Assembly: GCA_004143945.1 (NCBI GenBank)
Contig: SEHB01000004.1
Span: forward strand, 218,272-282,271
Source: Lysobacteraceae bacterium
GTDB lineage: Bacteria; Pseudomonadota; Gammaproteobacteria; Xanthomonadales; Rhodanobacteraceae
Length of the DNA: 64,000 nt
Direction of reading: 5' to 3'
Position 1 is the first letter of the stretch, and each line of letters starts with the position of its first letter. Made by a program: the position numbers and the translations under genes. The notes beneath the pieces were generated by a model that searched no databases, was not told the DNA's origin, and saw only the letters and a list, made by a program, of their open reading frames with translations. Of the stretch, positions 34,827-44,478 are shown in pieces.

Positions 34827-35514
34827 CGGCGTGCCTGCGCCAGGGAGAACCGCCTGCGGCGACGGCGGCGAGTGCGCTCGCCGCGAACGCGACCACCAGC
34901 GCGACGAGCGCGAGCCGCTGCACGCCGGGCAGGCCGCCCGGCGTATTGAGCTGCTCGTAGATCGCGATCGGCAGCGTGCGCGTTTCGCCCGGAATGTTCG
35001 ACACGAAGCTGATCGTCGCGCCGAATTCGCCGAACGCACGCGCGAACGCGAGCACGCATCCGGCCGCGATCCCGCGCAGCGACAGCGGCAGCGTGATCGT
35101 CGCGAAGCGGCGCCATGCGCCGGCGCCGAGCGTCTGTGCAGCGGACTCGAGGCGGCGGTCGACGTTGTCGAACGCGACGCGGATCGACAGCACGAGCAGC
35201 GGGAACCCCATCACCGCGGCCGCGATCACCGCACCGGTCCAGCGGAACGCGACGACGATGCCGAATGCCGCGAGCCATTCGCCGACGGGTCCGTGGCGTC
35301 CGAACAGCGCGAGCAGCGCATAGCCGGTCACCACCGGCGGCAGGATCAGCGGCAGGAACAGCAGCGCATCGAGCAGTTGCCGGCCCGGGAAGCGCTTGCG
35401 CGAGAGCAGCCAGGCGAGCGCGAGCGCGAACGGCAGCGCGCAGGCGACGCTGAGCAGGCCGACGCGCAGGCTCAGCCAGAGCGCCTGCCATTCGTCGGGC
35501 GTGAGTGCGTTCAC
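34819..35514 (-). CDS. modB: molybdate ABC transporter permease
   Basis: A 231-residue inner-membrane permease with five or six helices. PLILPPVVTGYALL near residue 57 is the ModB-type motif, and RRFATITLPLSLRGIAAGCV plus RAFGEFGATISFVSNIPGET is the EAA loop that contacts the ATPase. It lies between modA (15 bp away) and modC (overlapping), in the usual ABC order on the minus strand. Confidence 0.95.
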   Translation of the reverse strand: MNALTPDEWQALWLSLRVGLLSVACALPFALALAWLLSRKRFPGRQLLDALLFLPLILPPVVTGYALLALFGRHGPVGEWLAAFGIVVAFRWTGAVIAAAVMGFPLLVLSIRVAFDNVDRRLESAAQTLGAGAWRRFATITLPLSLRGIAAGCVLAFARAFGEFGATISFVSNIPGETRTLPIAIYEQLNTPGGLPGVQRLALVALVVAFAASALAAVAAGGSPWRRHADD

Positions 35515-35529
35515 GCGCGAGGTCCCTGG

Positions 35530-36318
35530 TCAGCGCGCTGGTGCATCGAAGCCATGGGCGCGGAAGATCGCCTGTTGCGCGGGCTCGCGCAACCTCGCGA
35601 GCAGGCGCCGCGCAGCGGGCGAGTCGCGGCCCGCGACGATCGCGGCGGGATAGACGATCGGCGGGTGGCTCGCTGCCGGAAAGGTGTCGAGCACGCGCAC
35701 GGCCGGCTCGGACAGCGCATCCGAGCGGTACACGATGCCGAGCGGCACCTCGCCGCGCGCGACGAAATTGAGCGCCGCGCGCACGTTGTCGGCGGCGACG
35801 ATGCGCGCCTGCACCGGCGCCCATGCGTCGAGGTGCTGCAGCGCGGCCTTCGCATACTTGCCGGCGGGCACGCTGCCGGGTTCGGCGAGTGCGAGCCGGC
35901 CGTCCGTCCCGAGTGCCGCGGCGAGATCGACTCCGGGCGTGATCGAGAGCCGCAGCGTGCTCGCGCGCGGTGCGACGAGCACGAGCGCATTGCCGAGCAG
36001 GTCGACGCGCGAGTCGGGGAGCACGAGGCCGCTCGCCGCCAGATGGTCCATCCAGTCCTGGTCTGCGGACACGAACAGCGCGGCAGGCGCGCCCGCCTCG
36101 ATCTGCCGCGCGAGCTGCGAGCTCGCTGCGTAGCTCGCCGTGATCGAGTCGCGGCTGCCGGCATCGGGCGTCGCGAGGATCTGGTCGAGCGCGGGCTTGA
36201 GGCTCGCGGCCGCGAACACGAGCAGCGACTCGGCGCGGCCCGCGCACGGCAGCGCGAGCAGCGCGAGCACGCAAGCGAGGTGTACGGCGCGGCGCCTGGA
36301 ACGGATCGTCGGGAGCAT
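35530..36318 (-). CDS. modA: molybdate-binding periplasmic protein
   Basis: A 262-residue solute-binding protein. The signal peptide ends near CAGRA; the mature start SLLVFAAASLKPALDQI is the classic ModA first strand. GAPAALFVSADQDWMDHL, YAKAALQHLDAW and GIVYRSDALSEP are other family segments. It captures molybdate or tungstate for ModBC. The ATG at 36318 gives a proper signal peptide; the frame is open upstream. No molybdoenzyme, ModE gene or Mo-box was noticed nearby. Confidence 0.94.
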   Translation of the reverse strand: MLPTIRSRRRAVHLACVLALLALPCAGRAESLLVFAAASLKPALDQILATPDAGSRDSITASYAASSQLARQIEAGAPAALFVSADQDWMDHLAASGLVLPDSRVDLLGNALVLVAPRASTLRLSITPGVDLAAALGTDGRLALAEPGSVPAGKYAKAALQHLDAWAPVQARIVAADNVRAALNFVARGEVPLGIVYRSDALSEPAVRVLDTFPAASHPPIVYPAAIVAGRDSPAARRLLARLREPAQQAIFRAHGFDAPAR

Positions 36319-36509
36319 CGGTGCGGTCGCGCGCGTCGGTTGCAGCACGGTAACGATTGCGTGCGTGCACCGCAATGCACGCGCGCAGCGGCTGGGCACC
36401 GTGACTCCAGGCAGGGTGCCGTTCGGCACTCAACCGCCGGCACGCGCGGCGTTCAAACCTTTTGGCGATCCTGCGCATCCGATCCCATCATCCGCAGAGG
36501 AGCCGGCCC

Positions 36510-37271
36510 ATGAAACGCGTTTTCGTCGCCTTCGCCTTGTCACTGGGCCTTGCGGGTGCGGCCCACGCCGCGGCCGATCTCCACGATGCGGGCTGCGGCC
36601 TGCACAGCGACTATGCGCTTGCGGTCAAGCCGGATGCACTGGTGTTCTCGCGCCGCGACGGCCAGGCCGCCGAGGTGGTGATCGCGCACGGCACGCTGCG
36701 CATCGACGGTCGCGAAGTCGCGCTCGCGGCGGCCGATCGCGAACGCATGCTCGCGATCGAGAAGGGCGTGCGCGAGGCGCTGCCCGACGTGCGCGCGATC
36801 GTGCACGATGCGATCTCGATCATGCACGAAGCGGTCATCGAGGTGTCTGTCGCGTTCGCGCAGGACGGCGACGCCGCGCGTCGCAGCGCGCACCGGCTCG
36901 CGCGCAGCGCACGCGAGCTGCACCGGCAGGTCGACGCCGCGAATGGCTTCGCGAACTGGAACGACGCCGACATCGATCGCATGGTCGAGGGCGCAGTCGA
37001 AACCCTGGTCGGCGAAGTCGTCGGCAACGTGGTCGGGCAGGCGCTCGAGGTCGCGTTCAGTGGCGACGCTGGCGCGATCGCGGCGCTCGAGGCACGCGCG
37101 GACGGGCTCGATCGCAGCATCGAGGCGATCGTCGAGGATCGCAGCCGTGACCTCGAGGTGCGCGCGCGCGGACTCTGCCCGCGCCTGCAGCATCTGGCGC
37201 AACTCGGCGCGGACCTGCAGGTCAGGCTCGAGGACGGCAGCCGCCTGCGGCTCGTGCGGTTGGACGACTAG
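36510..37271 (+). CDS. DUF2884 family secreted protein (YggN-like)
   Basis: A 253-residue periplasmic protein. The signal peptide ends at AGAAHA; the mature N-terminus contains CGLHSDYALAVKPDALVFSR, the recognisable beginning of DUF2884. Two long helical stretches follow (ARRSAHRLARSARELHRQ, LEARADGLDRSIEAIVEDRS), and a Cys near the end (RGLCPRL) could pair with the N-terminal one. The function is unknown. AGAGGAG lies well spaced before the ATG. It is divergent from modA. Confidence 0.85.
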   Translation: MKRVFVAFALSLGLAGAAHAAADLHDAGCGLHSDYALAVKPDALVFSRRDGQAAEVVIAHGTLRIDGREVALAAADRERMLAIEKGVREALPDVRAIVHDAISIMHEAVIEVSVAFAQDGDAARRSAHRLARSARELHRQVDAANGFANWNDADIDRMVEGAVETLVGEVVGNVVGQALEVAFSGDAGAIAALEARADGLDRSIEAIVEDRSRDLEVRARGLCPRLQHLAQLGADLQVRLEDGSRLRLVRLDD

Positions 37272-37317
37272 CGCGTTCGCGATCGCGACACGGCGTCGCC
37301 GCCGACGCGCGCCTGCG

Positions 37318-38550
37318 TCAGGCGTCGCCGATCCGCCGCGGCGGGCGATCCAGCCACTCGTGCAGCTGCGCATAGACGTCCGCATGGGTCAGCAGGTCGA
37401 GGTGGCCGAGGCCCGTGAAGACCCGCCGGTGACTCGCAGGCAGGCGCAACGAGCGCCGCGCGTCCCGGTCGCGGCCGAGTGCGCTCGGCACCGGCACCAG
37501 TCCGTCGCCGAGCCAGCGTGCGCGCGGCCCGTCAGCGCGCGCCGACAGCGAGGCCGCCGCGAGCCGCCAGTCGACGCGATCCGCGAACGGCAGTTGCAGC
37601 GCGTCCGCACCGGTGCGCGCGGTTTCATCATCGCCGCGGTCGAGGTCGCTCGCCCATCCGTGGCGCAGGTCCTTGACGCCGGCGCTGCGCGACTCGGCAA
37701 CCGCGGCCAGCGGGCGCGTCCACGGGATCGCGCGCAGCAGCGCGCTGGCCGAATCGCCGACGCGTTCGAGCGGGGCGCCGAAGTGCGGCGAGCCGAGGCA
37801 GACGACTGCGTCGAGCGCATCGGCCCAGCTCGATCGATGGCGGCGCGCGTGCTCGCAGGCACTGCGGCACACGAGGCCACCCATGCTGTGGCCGACCAGC
37901 ACGAGCCGGCGCAGCGTGCCGCGATGCGCGTCGTGCACGCGCTGCAGCAGCTGCGAAAGCTCGCGTCCGTTGGCCGGGATCCGGCGTCCGCTGTTGTAGC
38001 GCAGCTGCAGCGCGAGCCCAATCCTGTCCTGCTCGAGGCGCGAGCCGAACTCGCCACCGCTGGGCGCACCCCATCCGAGCTCGCTCATGCCGAGGCCATG
38101 CACGAACAGAACGAGCGTGCCGCCGCAGGCGTCGAGCGCGCGACCGAGCGGCGCCGACTCCGGTTCGAGCGGCTGTCGTCCGCGCCAGAGGCCCATCGGG
38201 ATCGCGAGCGGATTCGCGCTGGCCTCGAGGTGGTCGCCGATCGCGCCATTGAGTGCCGCGAGCCAGCGGATGCGTGCAGACCCGGCGGGCGAGGCGTCCG
38301 CCGGCGTGCGCGCATGGCGTGCCGCCAGCCCGAGGCTGCCGTCGGTCGCGAGTCGCACCGCGCCCACGAGGTCACGCACGCGCGCATAGGTGAACGCGGT
38401 TCCGCGTTCGACCACGCGTCCGAACGGCAGCCGCGCCGCGACGCTCGACACCACCGCGAGGTGAACGCCTTCGACCGCGGCGATCGCACCGAGCGTGCCG
38501 TCGCCCGCGAGCCTGGCGATGCCCTGCAGCAGGTGGATCTTCGTCTTCAT
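37318..38550 (-). CDS. alpha/beta-hydrolase, lipase/PGAP1-like
   Basis: A 410-residue hydrolase. LVLFVHGLGMSELGW is the strand and oxyanion-hole region. LVLVGHSMGGLVCRSACEHA contains the nucleophile Ser in GHSMG. VVCLGSPHFGAPLERVG and a late GLGHLDLL His complete a lipase-like catalytic set. The N-terminal 120 residues lack a signal peptide and are unrecognised. Substrate is unknown; an intracellular esterase is likely. It is convergent with the DUF2884 gene and divergent from recQ. Confidence 0.85.
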   Translation of the reverse strand: MKTKIHLLQGIARLAGDGTLGAIAAVEGVHLAVVSSVAARLPFGRVVERGTAFTYARVRDLVGAVRLATDGSLGLAARHARTPADASPAGSARIRWLAALNGAIGDHLEASANPLAIPMGLWRGRQPLEPESAPLGRALDACGGTLVLFVHGLGMSELGWGAPSGGEFGSRLEQDRIGLALQLRYNSGRRIPANGRELSQLLQRVHDAHRGTLRRLVLVGHSMGGLVCRSACEHARRHRSSWADALDAVVCLGSPHFGAPLERVGDSASALLRAIPWTRPLAAVAESRSAGVKDLRHGWASDLDRGDDETARTGADALQLPFADRVDWRLAAASLSARADGPRARWLGDGLVPVPSALGRDRDARRSLRLPASHRRVFTGLGHLDLLTHADVYAQLHEWLDRPPRRIGDA

Positions 38551-38712
38551 GCGACAGCTGTGACACGAATCACTGGAGCAGTTGCTCCAGCCGCATGCGG
38601 GGCCGCCTTGCGCGGCCCGCATGCACGAATCCGTCGCGCTCCCGTGCAGGATTTCATCGCATCGACGAAGCCCGCGCCCCGCGGCGCCGACGCGGTTTGC
38701 TAGCATCGGTCG

Positions 38713-40524
38713 ATGGCATCGTCCGCTGTTCCCTACCTGCAGACCGTCTTCGGCTACCCCGCGTTCCGCGGCGAGCAGGAGGCGATCATCGAACACGTCG
38801 CCGGTGGCGGAGACGCGCTCGTGCTGATGCCGACCGGTGGCGGCAAGTCGCTGTGCTACCAGATCCCGGCGCTGATGCGCGAGGGCACCGCGGTGGTGGT
38901 GTCACCGCTGATCGCGCTGATGCAGGACCAGGTCGATGCGCTGCGCCAGCTCGGCGTCGAAGCCGCGTTCCTCAACTCGAGCCTCGATGCAGCCGGCCAG
39001 CGCGAAGTCGAGCAGCGCCTGGTGGCGGGCACGCTGAAGCTGCTCTACGTCGCGCCCGAGCGGTTGCTGACCGAGCGCTGCCTTGAATTGCTCGCGCGCG
39101 TGCAGGTCGCGCTGTTCGCGATCGACGAGGCGCACTGCGTATCGCAATGGGGCCACGACTTCCGCCCGGAGTACCGCCAGCTCACGCTGCTGCACGAGCG
39201 ATTCCCGACGATACCGCGCATCGCGCTCACCGCGACCGCGGACGCACCGACGCGGCGCGAGATCGTCGAGCGCCTCGCGCTCGAATCGGCGCGCTGCTTC
39301 GTCGCGAGCTTCGACCGGCCGAACATCCGCTATCGCGTCGCGGAGAAGGACGATGCGCGGCGCCAGTTGCGCGAGTTCCTGCTCGGCCACGCGGGCGCGT
39401 CCGGCATCGTCTACTGCCTGTCGCGGCGCAAGGTCGAGGAGGTCGCCGAATGGCTCGGCGAACAGGGCATCGCGGCGCTGCCGTACCACGCCGGCATGGA
39501 TGCGCGCGAGCGCGCCGCGAACCAGCAGCGATTCCTGCGCGAAGACGGCATCGTGATGGTCGCGACGATCGCGTTCGGCATGGGCATCGACAAGCCGGAC
39601 GTGCGCTTCGTCGCGCACCTGGACCTGCCCAAGAGCATGGAAGGCTATTACCAGGAGACCGGCCGCGCGGGTCGCGACGGCCTGCCGGCCGATGCCTGGC
39701 TCTGCTACGGGCTCGGCGACGTCGTCACGCTGTCGCAGTTCATCGCGAAATCGGAGGCCGGCGAGGAACGCAAGCGCGTCGAGCGAGCGAAGCTCGACGC
39801 GCTGCTGGGCTTCGCGGAGACCACCGCGTGCCGGCGCCAACGCCTGCTCGCGTACTTCGGCGAGACGCTCGCGCAGCCGTGCGGCAACTGCGACAACTGC
39901 CTCGATCCGCCCGGGACCTGGGATGCGAGCGTGGTCGCGCAGAAGGCGCTGTCGTGCGTCTATCGCACCGGCCAGCGCTTCGGCGTGGGACACCTCATGT
40001 CGGTGCTGCGCGGCGAGGCGGACGAACGCATCCGCTCGCTCTCGCACGACGCGCTCAGCACGTTCGGGGTCGGCGCCGACCTCGACAAGACGCAGTGGCG
40101 CGGCGTGTTCCGCCAGCTCGTCGCGAGCGGCCTGCTCGCGACCGACGAGGAAGGCTACGGCACGTTGCGCCTGACGCCGGCGAGCCGCGCGGTGCTGCGC
40201 GGCGAGCAGCCGGTGCTGCTGCGCCGCCAGGTCGACAGCGCGACGCGGCGCGCGCAGCGCAAGACGGCGCGCGGTGAACGCGCGCGCGGCAACCTCGACA
40301 TCGCACCGCACGAGTCGGCGATGTGGGATGCCCTGCGCGAACTGCGCGCGCGCCTCGCGAAGGAGCAGGGCGTGCCGGCCTACGTGATCTTCCACGACGC
40401 CACCCTGCTCGCGATGCTGCGCGAGCGGCCGCAGTCGCTGCGCGAGCTCGGCGCGATCAGCGGGGTCGGCGAGCGCAAGCTCGAGCGCTACGGCGGGGAC
40501 TTCCTCGGCCTGCTCGCCGCCTAA
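38713..40524 (+). CDS. recQ: ATP-dependent DNA helicase RecQ
   Basis: A 603-residue 3'-5' helicase for recombinational repair. Helicase motifs: [16 protein letters not shown] (I), [20 protein letters not shown] (II plus aromatic loop), LTATADAP (III), [15 protein letters not shown] (V) and [13 protein letters not shown] (VI). The zinc-binding RQC part has [12 protein letters not shown] and CGNCDNC, followed by the winged helix and a C-terminal HRDC domain ([20 protein letters not shown]). Full length. Confidence 0.97.
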   Translation: MASSAVPYLQTVFGYPAFRGEQEAIIEHVAGGGDALVLMPTGGGKSLCYQIPALMREGTAVVVSPLIALMQDQVDALRQLGVEAAFLNSSLDAAGQREVEQRLVAGTLKLLYVAPERLLTERCLELLARVQVALFAIDEAHCVSQWGHDFRPEYRQLTLLHERFPTIPRIALTATADAPTRREIVERLALESARCFVASFDRPNIRYRVAEKDDARRQLREFLLGHAGASGIVYCLSRRKVEEVAEWLGEQGIAALPYHAGMDARERAANQQRFLREDGIVMVATIAFGMGIDKPDVRFVAHLDLPKSMEGYYQETGRAGRDGLPADAWLCYGLGDVVTLSQFIAKSEAGEERKRVERAKLDALLGFAETTACRRQRLLAYFGETLAQPCGNCDNCLDPPGTWDASVVAQKALSCVYRTGQRFGVGHLMSVLRGEADERIRSLSHDALSTFGVGADLDKTQWRGVFRQLVASGLLATDEEGYGTLRLTPASRAVLRGEQPVLLRRQVDSATRRAQRKTARGERARGNLDIAPHESAMWDALRELRARLAKEQGVPAYVIFHDATLLAMLRERPQSLRELGAISGVGERKLERYGGDFLGLLAA

Positions 40525-40590
40525 CCGGAATTTGACGCCGTGCGCGTGCGGATCGTGGACACTGCGCGCCCGTCCCCGCGAGTCCTTCGC

Positions 40591-41610
40591 ATGCGTCGAT
40601 GCGTCGCCGTCCTGTGCTCACTCGTGTTCGGCATCGCGTCGGTGGCCGCGCAGTCGGGCGACGCCATCGCCGAGCTGGAACCGATCGTGGTCAGCGGCGT
40701 GCAGCCGGGGCCCGGCCTCTGGAAGGTGTCGAAGGACGGCCACGTGCTGTGGGTGCTCGGCGTGCTGTCGCCGCTGCCGAAGAAGATGCAGTGGCAGACG
40801 GACGAGGTGGCCGAACGCATCGGCGAGTCGCGCCAGCTGCTCGACATGCCGAGCGCGGTGTTCGAACCCGACGTCGGCTTCTTCGGGCGCCTCGCGCTCG
40901 CGCCCTCGCTGGTCGGCGCGCGCAACAACCCGGGTCGGCGCAAGCTCGTCGACGTGGTGCCCGCGGCGCAGTACGCGCGCTGGAGCGAGCTCAAGCACAA
41001 GTACATCGGCCGCTCGGGCAAGGTCGAGAAGTGGCGGCCGCTGTTCGCCGCGATGGAGCTGTACACGAGCGCGATCGAGAAGCTCGGCCTGCGCAGTTCG
41101 CGCGAGGTCGTGCGCACCGTGCGTGGCCTCGCCGAGTCGGCCGGCGTCGAGCGCGTGCCGGTGCGGCTCGAACTCGAGATCGACGACCCGCGTGCCGCGC
41201 TCAGGCAGTTCAAGAAGTCCACGCTCGCCGACCTCGAATGCTTCGACATGACGCTCGATCGCATCGAGGGGGACCTCGGCCTGATGGCGCGGCGCGCGAA
41301 TGCGTGGGCGAGCGGCGATCTCGAGGGGTTGCGCGCGCTGCCGTACCGGGACCAGATGCGCGCGTGCATGGACGCGGCGTTGTCGGCCGAGGTGTTGCGC
41401 GAACGCGGCCTCGGCGACCTCGAAGGCCGTCTCCAGCGCCTCTGGGTCGAGGCTGCAGAGGCCGCGCTCGCGCGCAACGACGTCAGCTTCGCGATGCTGC
41501 CGATGGACCGCGTGCTGGATCCGCAGGGTTTCCTCGCGCCGCTGGCGGCGCGGGGTTACGTCGTCGAGGCGCCTGCCGAAGACCAGCTCGAAGTGACCGA
41601 TTCGCAATGA
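40591..41610 (+). CDS. TraB/GumN-family secreted protein
   Basis: A 339-residue protein with a signal peptide (CVAVLCSLVFGIASVAAQ). The next segment PIVVSGVQPGPGLWKVSK then HVLWVLGVLSPLPKKMQW is the recognisable N-terminal motif of the GumN/TraB group, whose members are proposed Tiki-like metalloproteases. Further conserved parts are LECFDMTLDRIEGDL and the final NDVSFAMLPMDRVL. The ATG at 40591 gives the signal peptide; an upstream ATG at 40540 adds 17 residues. It follows recQ by 66 bp. Confidence 0.85.
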   Translation: MRRCVAVLCSLVFGIASVAAQSGDAIAELEPIVVSGVQPGPGLWKVSKDGHVLWVLGVLSPLPKKMQWQTDEVAERIGESRQLLDMPSAVFEPDVGFFGRLALAPSLVGARNNPGRRKLVDVVPAAQYARWSELKHKYIGRSGKVEKWRPLFAAMELYTSAIEKLGLRSSREVVRTVRGLAESAGVERVPVRLELEIDDPRAALRQFKKSTLADLECFDMTLDRIEGDLGLMARRANAWASGDLEGLRALPYRDQMRACMDAALSAEVLRERGLGDLEGRLQRLWVEAAEAALARNDVSFAMLPMDRVLDPQGFLAPLAARGYVVEAPAEDQLEVTDSQ

Positions 41611-41663
41611 GCCGATCGTGCAGGCCGGCGGCGCGCAGCGCGACCGGCTGCCCTGGCACGATT

Positions 41664-41696
41664 GCGCGAAGAGCTCGGGGCTGAAGCCCCTCCCAC
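41664..41696. repeat. REP-like element (family 3), single copy
   Basis: These 33 bases are identical to 25150-25182. The core CTCGGGGCTGAAGCCCC contains the palindrome GGGGCTGAAGCCCC. The element sits in the 106-bp gap between two convergent genes. Confidence 0.85.
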
Positions 41697-41716
41697 AAGA
41701 AGCGCCCGCCGGATGC

Positions 41717-42532
41717 TCAGAACCGCATGCGCGCGAACAGCGCAGGGCCCTGGAGATCGATGTCGAGGCCGACCGAATGGTCGTCGCCATCGCGCTCGAG
41801 GCGGATGCGCGTGAGTCCGTACTCGGCGCCGACGCCGACGTGGCGCCACGGGAACCACTCGAATCCGACGCGCGCATCGTGGATATGCCCCGACAGCGCG
41901 CCGCCGCCCTTGCGGATGCCCGAGGCCTGCGCATAGACCCGCAGGTTGTCGTCGAACGCATGCTTGTAACCCAGCGTGACGAGCGGAGCGATTGCGCTCT
42001 CGTCGAACGCAGCGCTCGCGGCGACGTGTTCGTCGCCGACCGCCGCGGTCCCCACGAGCGCGAGCTCGAGCCGGTACCACGCGGCGCCGAGCCCGAGCCC
42101 GAACACGTCGCGGTCTTCGCCGAGCCACCAGTGCCAGGCCGCGGTCGCGGCGGTGAACTCGGCATCGCTGCGCAGCGTCGCGTCGACCTCGAACTCCGTG
42201 CCTTCGTATGCGAACGCGCGAGCGAGCCGCGTCGCGTCGGCATGATCGAGCGCGTACCAGTCGAACGTGAGGCCCTGGCCATCGCCGACCAGCAGGTCGA
42301 GCCGGGCGCGACCGATGGTCTCGTGGTCGCCCGCGAAGTCCAGGCTTCCGCCCCCGATGTCATCGTGTTCCGCCTCGAGGCGCAGGCCGGTGTCGACGCG
42401 GTAACCACCGATCCAGAGGCTCGCGCGATCGAGCGCGGGCGAGTGCTGCGCGGCAGAATGGCCGCTGCAGCACGCGAGTGCGACGATCGCGATCGCGCGC
42501 GGAAGGGATGCCGTGAAGCGTGCATCGTGCAT
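41717..42532 (-). CDS. outer-membrane beta-barrel protein
   Basis: A 271-residue protein with a signal peptide (AIAIVALACCSGHSAAQ) and alternating amphipathic strands through to the C-terminus: DVFGLGLGAAWYRLELALVG, LRVYAQASGIRKGG, HVGVGAEYGLTRIRL. It ends LDIDLQGPALFARMRF, with the terminal Phe expected for BAM-dependent insertion. It resembles small xanthomonad porin-like barrels. No ligand is known. It is 78 bp downstream of kynU on the same strand. Confidence 0.82.
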   Translation of the reverse strand: MHDARFTASLPRAIAIVALACCSGHSAAQHSPALDRASLWIGGYRVDTGLRLEAEHDDIGGGSLDFAGDHETIGRARLDLLVGDGQGLTFDWYALDHADATRLARAFAYEGTEFEVDATLRSDAEFTAATAAWHWWLGEDRDVFGLGLGAAWYRLELALVGTAAVGDEHVAASAAFDESAIAPLVTLGYKHAFDDNLRVYAQASGIRKGGGALSGHIHDARVGFEWFPWRHVGVGAEYGLTRIRLERDGDDHSVGLDIDLQGPALFARMRF

Positions 42533-42610
42533 GGCTGTCCTCGAGGTCCTGGGGGGCGCACGAGGATAGCCGCGACGCCGCGCAACGCGGAGTTCGCGGC
42601 GCAGGTCGAT

Positions 42611-43909
42611 TCAGTGTGCGTTGCCGCCGCGCCCGGCCCACTCGCGCACCGCGAGCACGAAGCGCAGGCAGTCGATGTGGCGGTTGTACATCGGCGTCGG
42701 CGCCGCGCGGATCACGTCGGGCTCGCGCCAGTCGACGATGATGCCGTGCGCGTGCAGGTGGTCGTGCAGGCTGCGCCCGGCCTCGCGCGGGCCCTTCACG
42801 CGCAGGGACAACTGGCAGCCGCGACGCCCGGGTTCGCGTGGCGTCGAGATCTCGAGGACGTCGCCGGCGTGTTCGCGGATCAGCGCCTCGAAACGCCCGG
42901 TCAGGACTTCGGACTTCGCGCGCAGCGCGGGCATCCCGGCGCGGCGGAACTGCGCGAGCGAGACGCGCAGCGGCGCGAGCGCGAGGATCGGCGGATTCGA
43001 CAGCTGCCAGCCGTCGGCGCCCGGGGTCGCGACGAAACCGGGCTCCATGCGGAAGCGCGTGGCCTGGTCGTGGCCCCACCATCCCGCGAAACGCGGCAGG
43101 CCCGCGCGCGCGTGGCGTTCGTGCACGAAGCAGCCGGCGACGGCGCCGGGTCCCGAATTGAGGTACTTGTAACTGCACCAGACCGCGAAGTCGCAGCCGC
43201 TGTCGTGCAGTGCGAGCGGCAGGTTGCCCGCCGCATGCGCGAGATCGAAGCCGACGCGGCAGCCTTTCGCATGCGCGGCGCGCGTGATCGCGGCGAGGTC
43301 GAACGCCTGTCCGCTGAGGTACTGCACGCCGGGCAGCAGCACCAGCGCGATGCGCGCCCCGTGCGCATCGATCGTGCGCAGGATGTGCTCGGTGGAGATC
43401 ACGCCGCCGGCCTCGTCGGCGTCGAGCTCGACGCGCGCGCGCGCGGGATCGTGGCCGTGGAAGCGGATCTGCGAATCGACCGCGTGGTGGTCGGACGGGA
43501 ACGCGGCCTTCTCGATCAGGATCGCGTGGCGTTCGGCGGTCGGACGATAGAAGCTCACCATCATCAGGTGCAGGTTCGCGGTCAGCGAATTCATCGCGAC
43601 GACTTCGTGCGGCAGCGCACCGACGAGCGCCGCGAGGTCCTCGCGCACGAACTCGTGGTACGGCATCCACGGGTGGCGGCCGCGGAAGTGCGCCTCGACC
43701 GCGAGATCCTTCCAGTCCTCGAGTTCGGCCAGCAGCGCGTCGCGCACCGCGCGCGGCTGCAGGCCGAGCGAGTTGCCGCAGAAGTACGCCTGCTCCGACC
43801 CATCGGCGTTGCGCGGCACGAGGAACTCGTCGCGGAACGGCGCGAGCGGATCGATCGCATCGAGGTGCAGCGCCTCCGCCTCGAGCGCGGCGGTCGCGGC
43901 GGGCGTCAT
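42611..43909 (-). CDS. kynU: kynureninase
   Basis: PLP enzyme cleaving 3-hydroxykynurenine (or kynurenine) to 3-hydroxyanthranilate (or anthranilate) and alanine. It has 432 residues. Motifs: YFCGNSLGLQPR, MNSLTANLHLMMVSFYRPT, GFDLAHAAGNLPLALHDSGC and the PLP lysine in WCSYKYLNSGPG. GWWGHD follows, and the C-terminal RVSLAQFRRAGM and RAAPTPMYN are also family-specific. The ATG at 43909 gives a normal length. It lies in the same strand cluster as four further genes of the aminomuconate branch. Confidence 0.96.
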   Translation of the reverse strand: MTPAATAALEAEALHLDAIDPLAPFRDEFLVPRNADGSEQAYFCGNSLGLQPRAVRDALLAELEDWKDLAVEAHFRGRHPWMPYHEFVREDLAALVGALPHEVVAMNSLTANLHLMMVSFYRPTAERHAILIEKAAFPSDHHAVDSQIRFHGHDPARARVELDADEAGGVISTEHILRTIDAHGARIALVLLPGVQYLSGQAFDLAAITRAAHAKGCRVGFDLAHAAGNLPLALHDSGCDFAVWCSYKYLNSGPGAVAGCFVHERHARAGLPRFAGWWGHDQATRFRMEPGFVATPGADGWQLSNPPILALAPLRVSLAQFRRAGMPALRAKSEVLTGRFEALIREHAGDVLEISTPREPGRRGCQLSLRVKGPREAGRSLHDHLHAHGIIVDWREPDVIRAAPTPMYNRHIDCLRFVLAVREWAGRGGNAH

Positions 43910-43958
43910 GCCGGCACCGTGCGGATGGCGCACGCCGCGCCAGCGGTCGGCGACGGCA

Positions 43959-44474
43959 TCACGGATTCGCGAGCGACGCGACGACGCGGCCGCACTCGGC
44001 GTCGAAGCGCGCGTTCCACGAGGCCTGCGTCGCCTCGAGCAGCGGACGCTGGCAGCGCACCTCGACCGCGACCCCGCCGACCTGCGCGAAGCTGTCGCGC
44101 ACGAGGTACTTCGTCTTGCCGCGCACGACGTGGTAGCGATGGGTGGCCGCGTCCGTGCCCGCGGGATCGGCCTCGTAGCCGGGCTGCTGGCGCGCGTGGT
44201 CGAATTGCTCGCGCACGACGATCGCGTACTGCGCCGCATTGGCGAGATGACGTGACTTCACCGTCACGCTCGCGACGTCGTCGCTGCCTTGCGTGGCGGG
44301 ATCGGGCACCTGGAACGCGATCGCCTGCGGATTGCCGTCGGTCTTCTGCATCACGGGGACCCAATCGGCCGGCGCGCTGAAACGCACCTGGCCATCATGC
44401 AGGGCGTAACTGCCGTCCTGCGCGAAGGCAGTGGCGGCGACGAGCAGCGCGGGCAACAGGCAGGCAGTCTTCAA
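43959..44474 (-). CDS. secreted protein of unknown function
   Basis: A 171-residue protein with a clear signal peptide (MKTACLLPALLVAATAFA, cleavage before QDGSYAL). The mature part, with VRFSAPADWVPVMQKTDGNP, YHVVRGKTKYLVRDSF and VEVRCQRPL, resembles small lipid- or ligand-binding periplasmic proteins, but I recognise no family. Two Cys may form a disulphide. It starts 4 bp after the decarboxylase stop and ends 49 bp before kynU, so it is probably co-transcribed with them. Confidence 0.7.
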   Translation of the reverse strand: MKTACLLPALLVAATAFAQDGSYALHDGQVRFSAPADWVPVMQKTDGNPQAIAFQVPDPATQGSDDVASVTVKSRHLANAAQYAIVVREQFDHARQQPGYEADPAGTDAATHRYHVVRGKTKYLVRDSFAQVGGVAVEVRCQRPLLEATQASWNARFDAECGRVVASLANP

Positions 44475-44478
44475 GGGC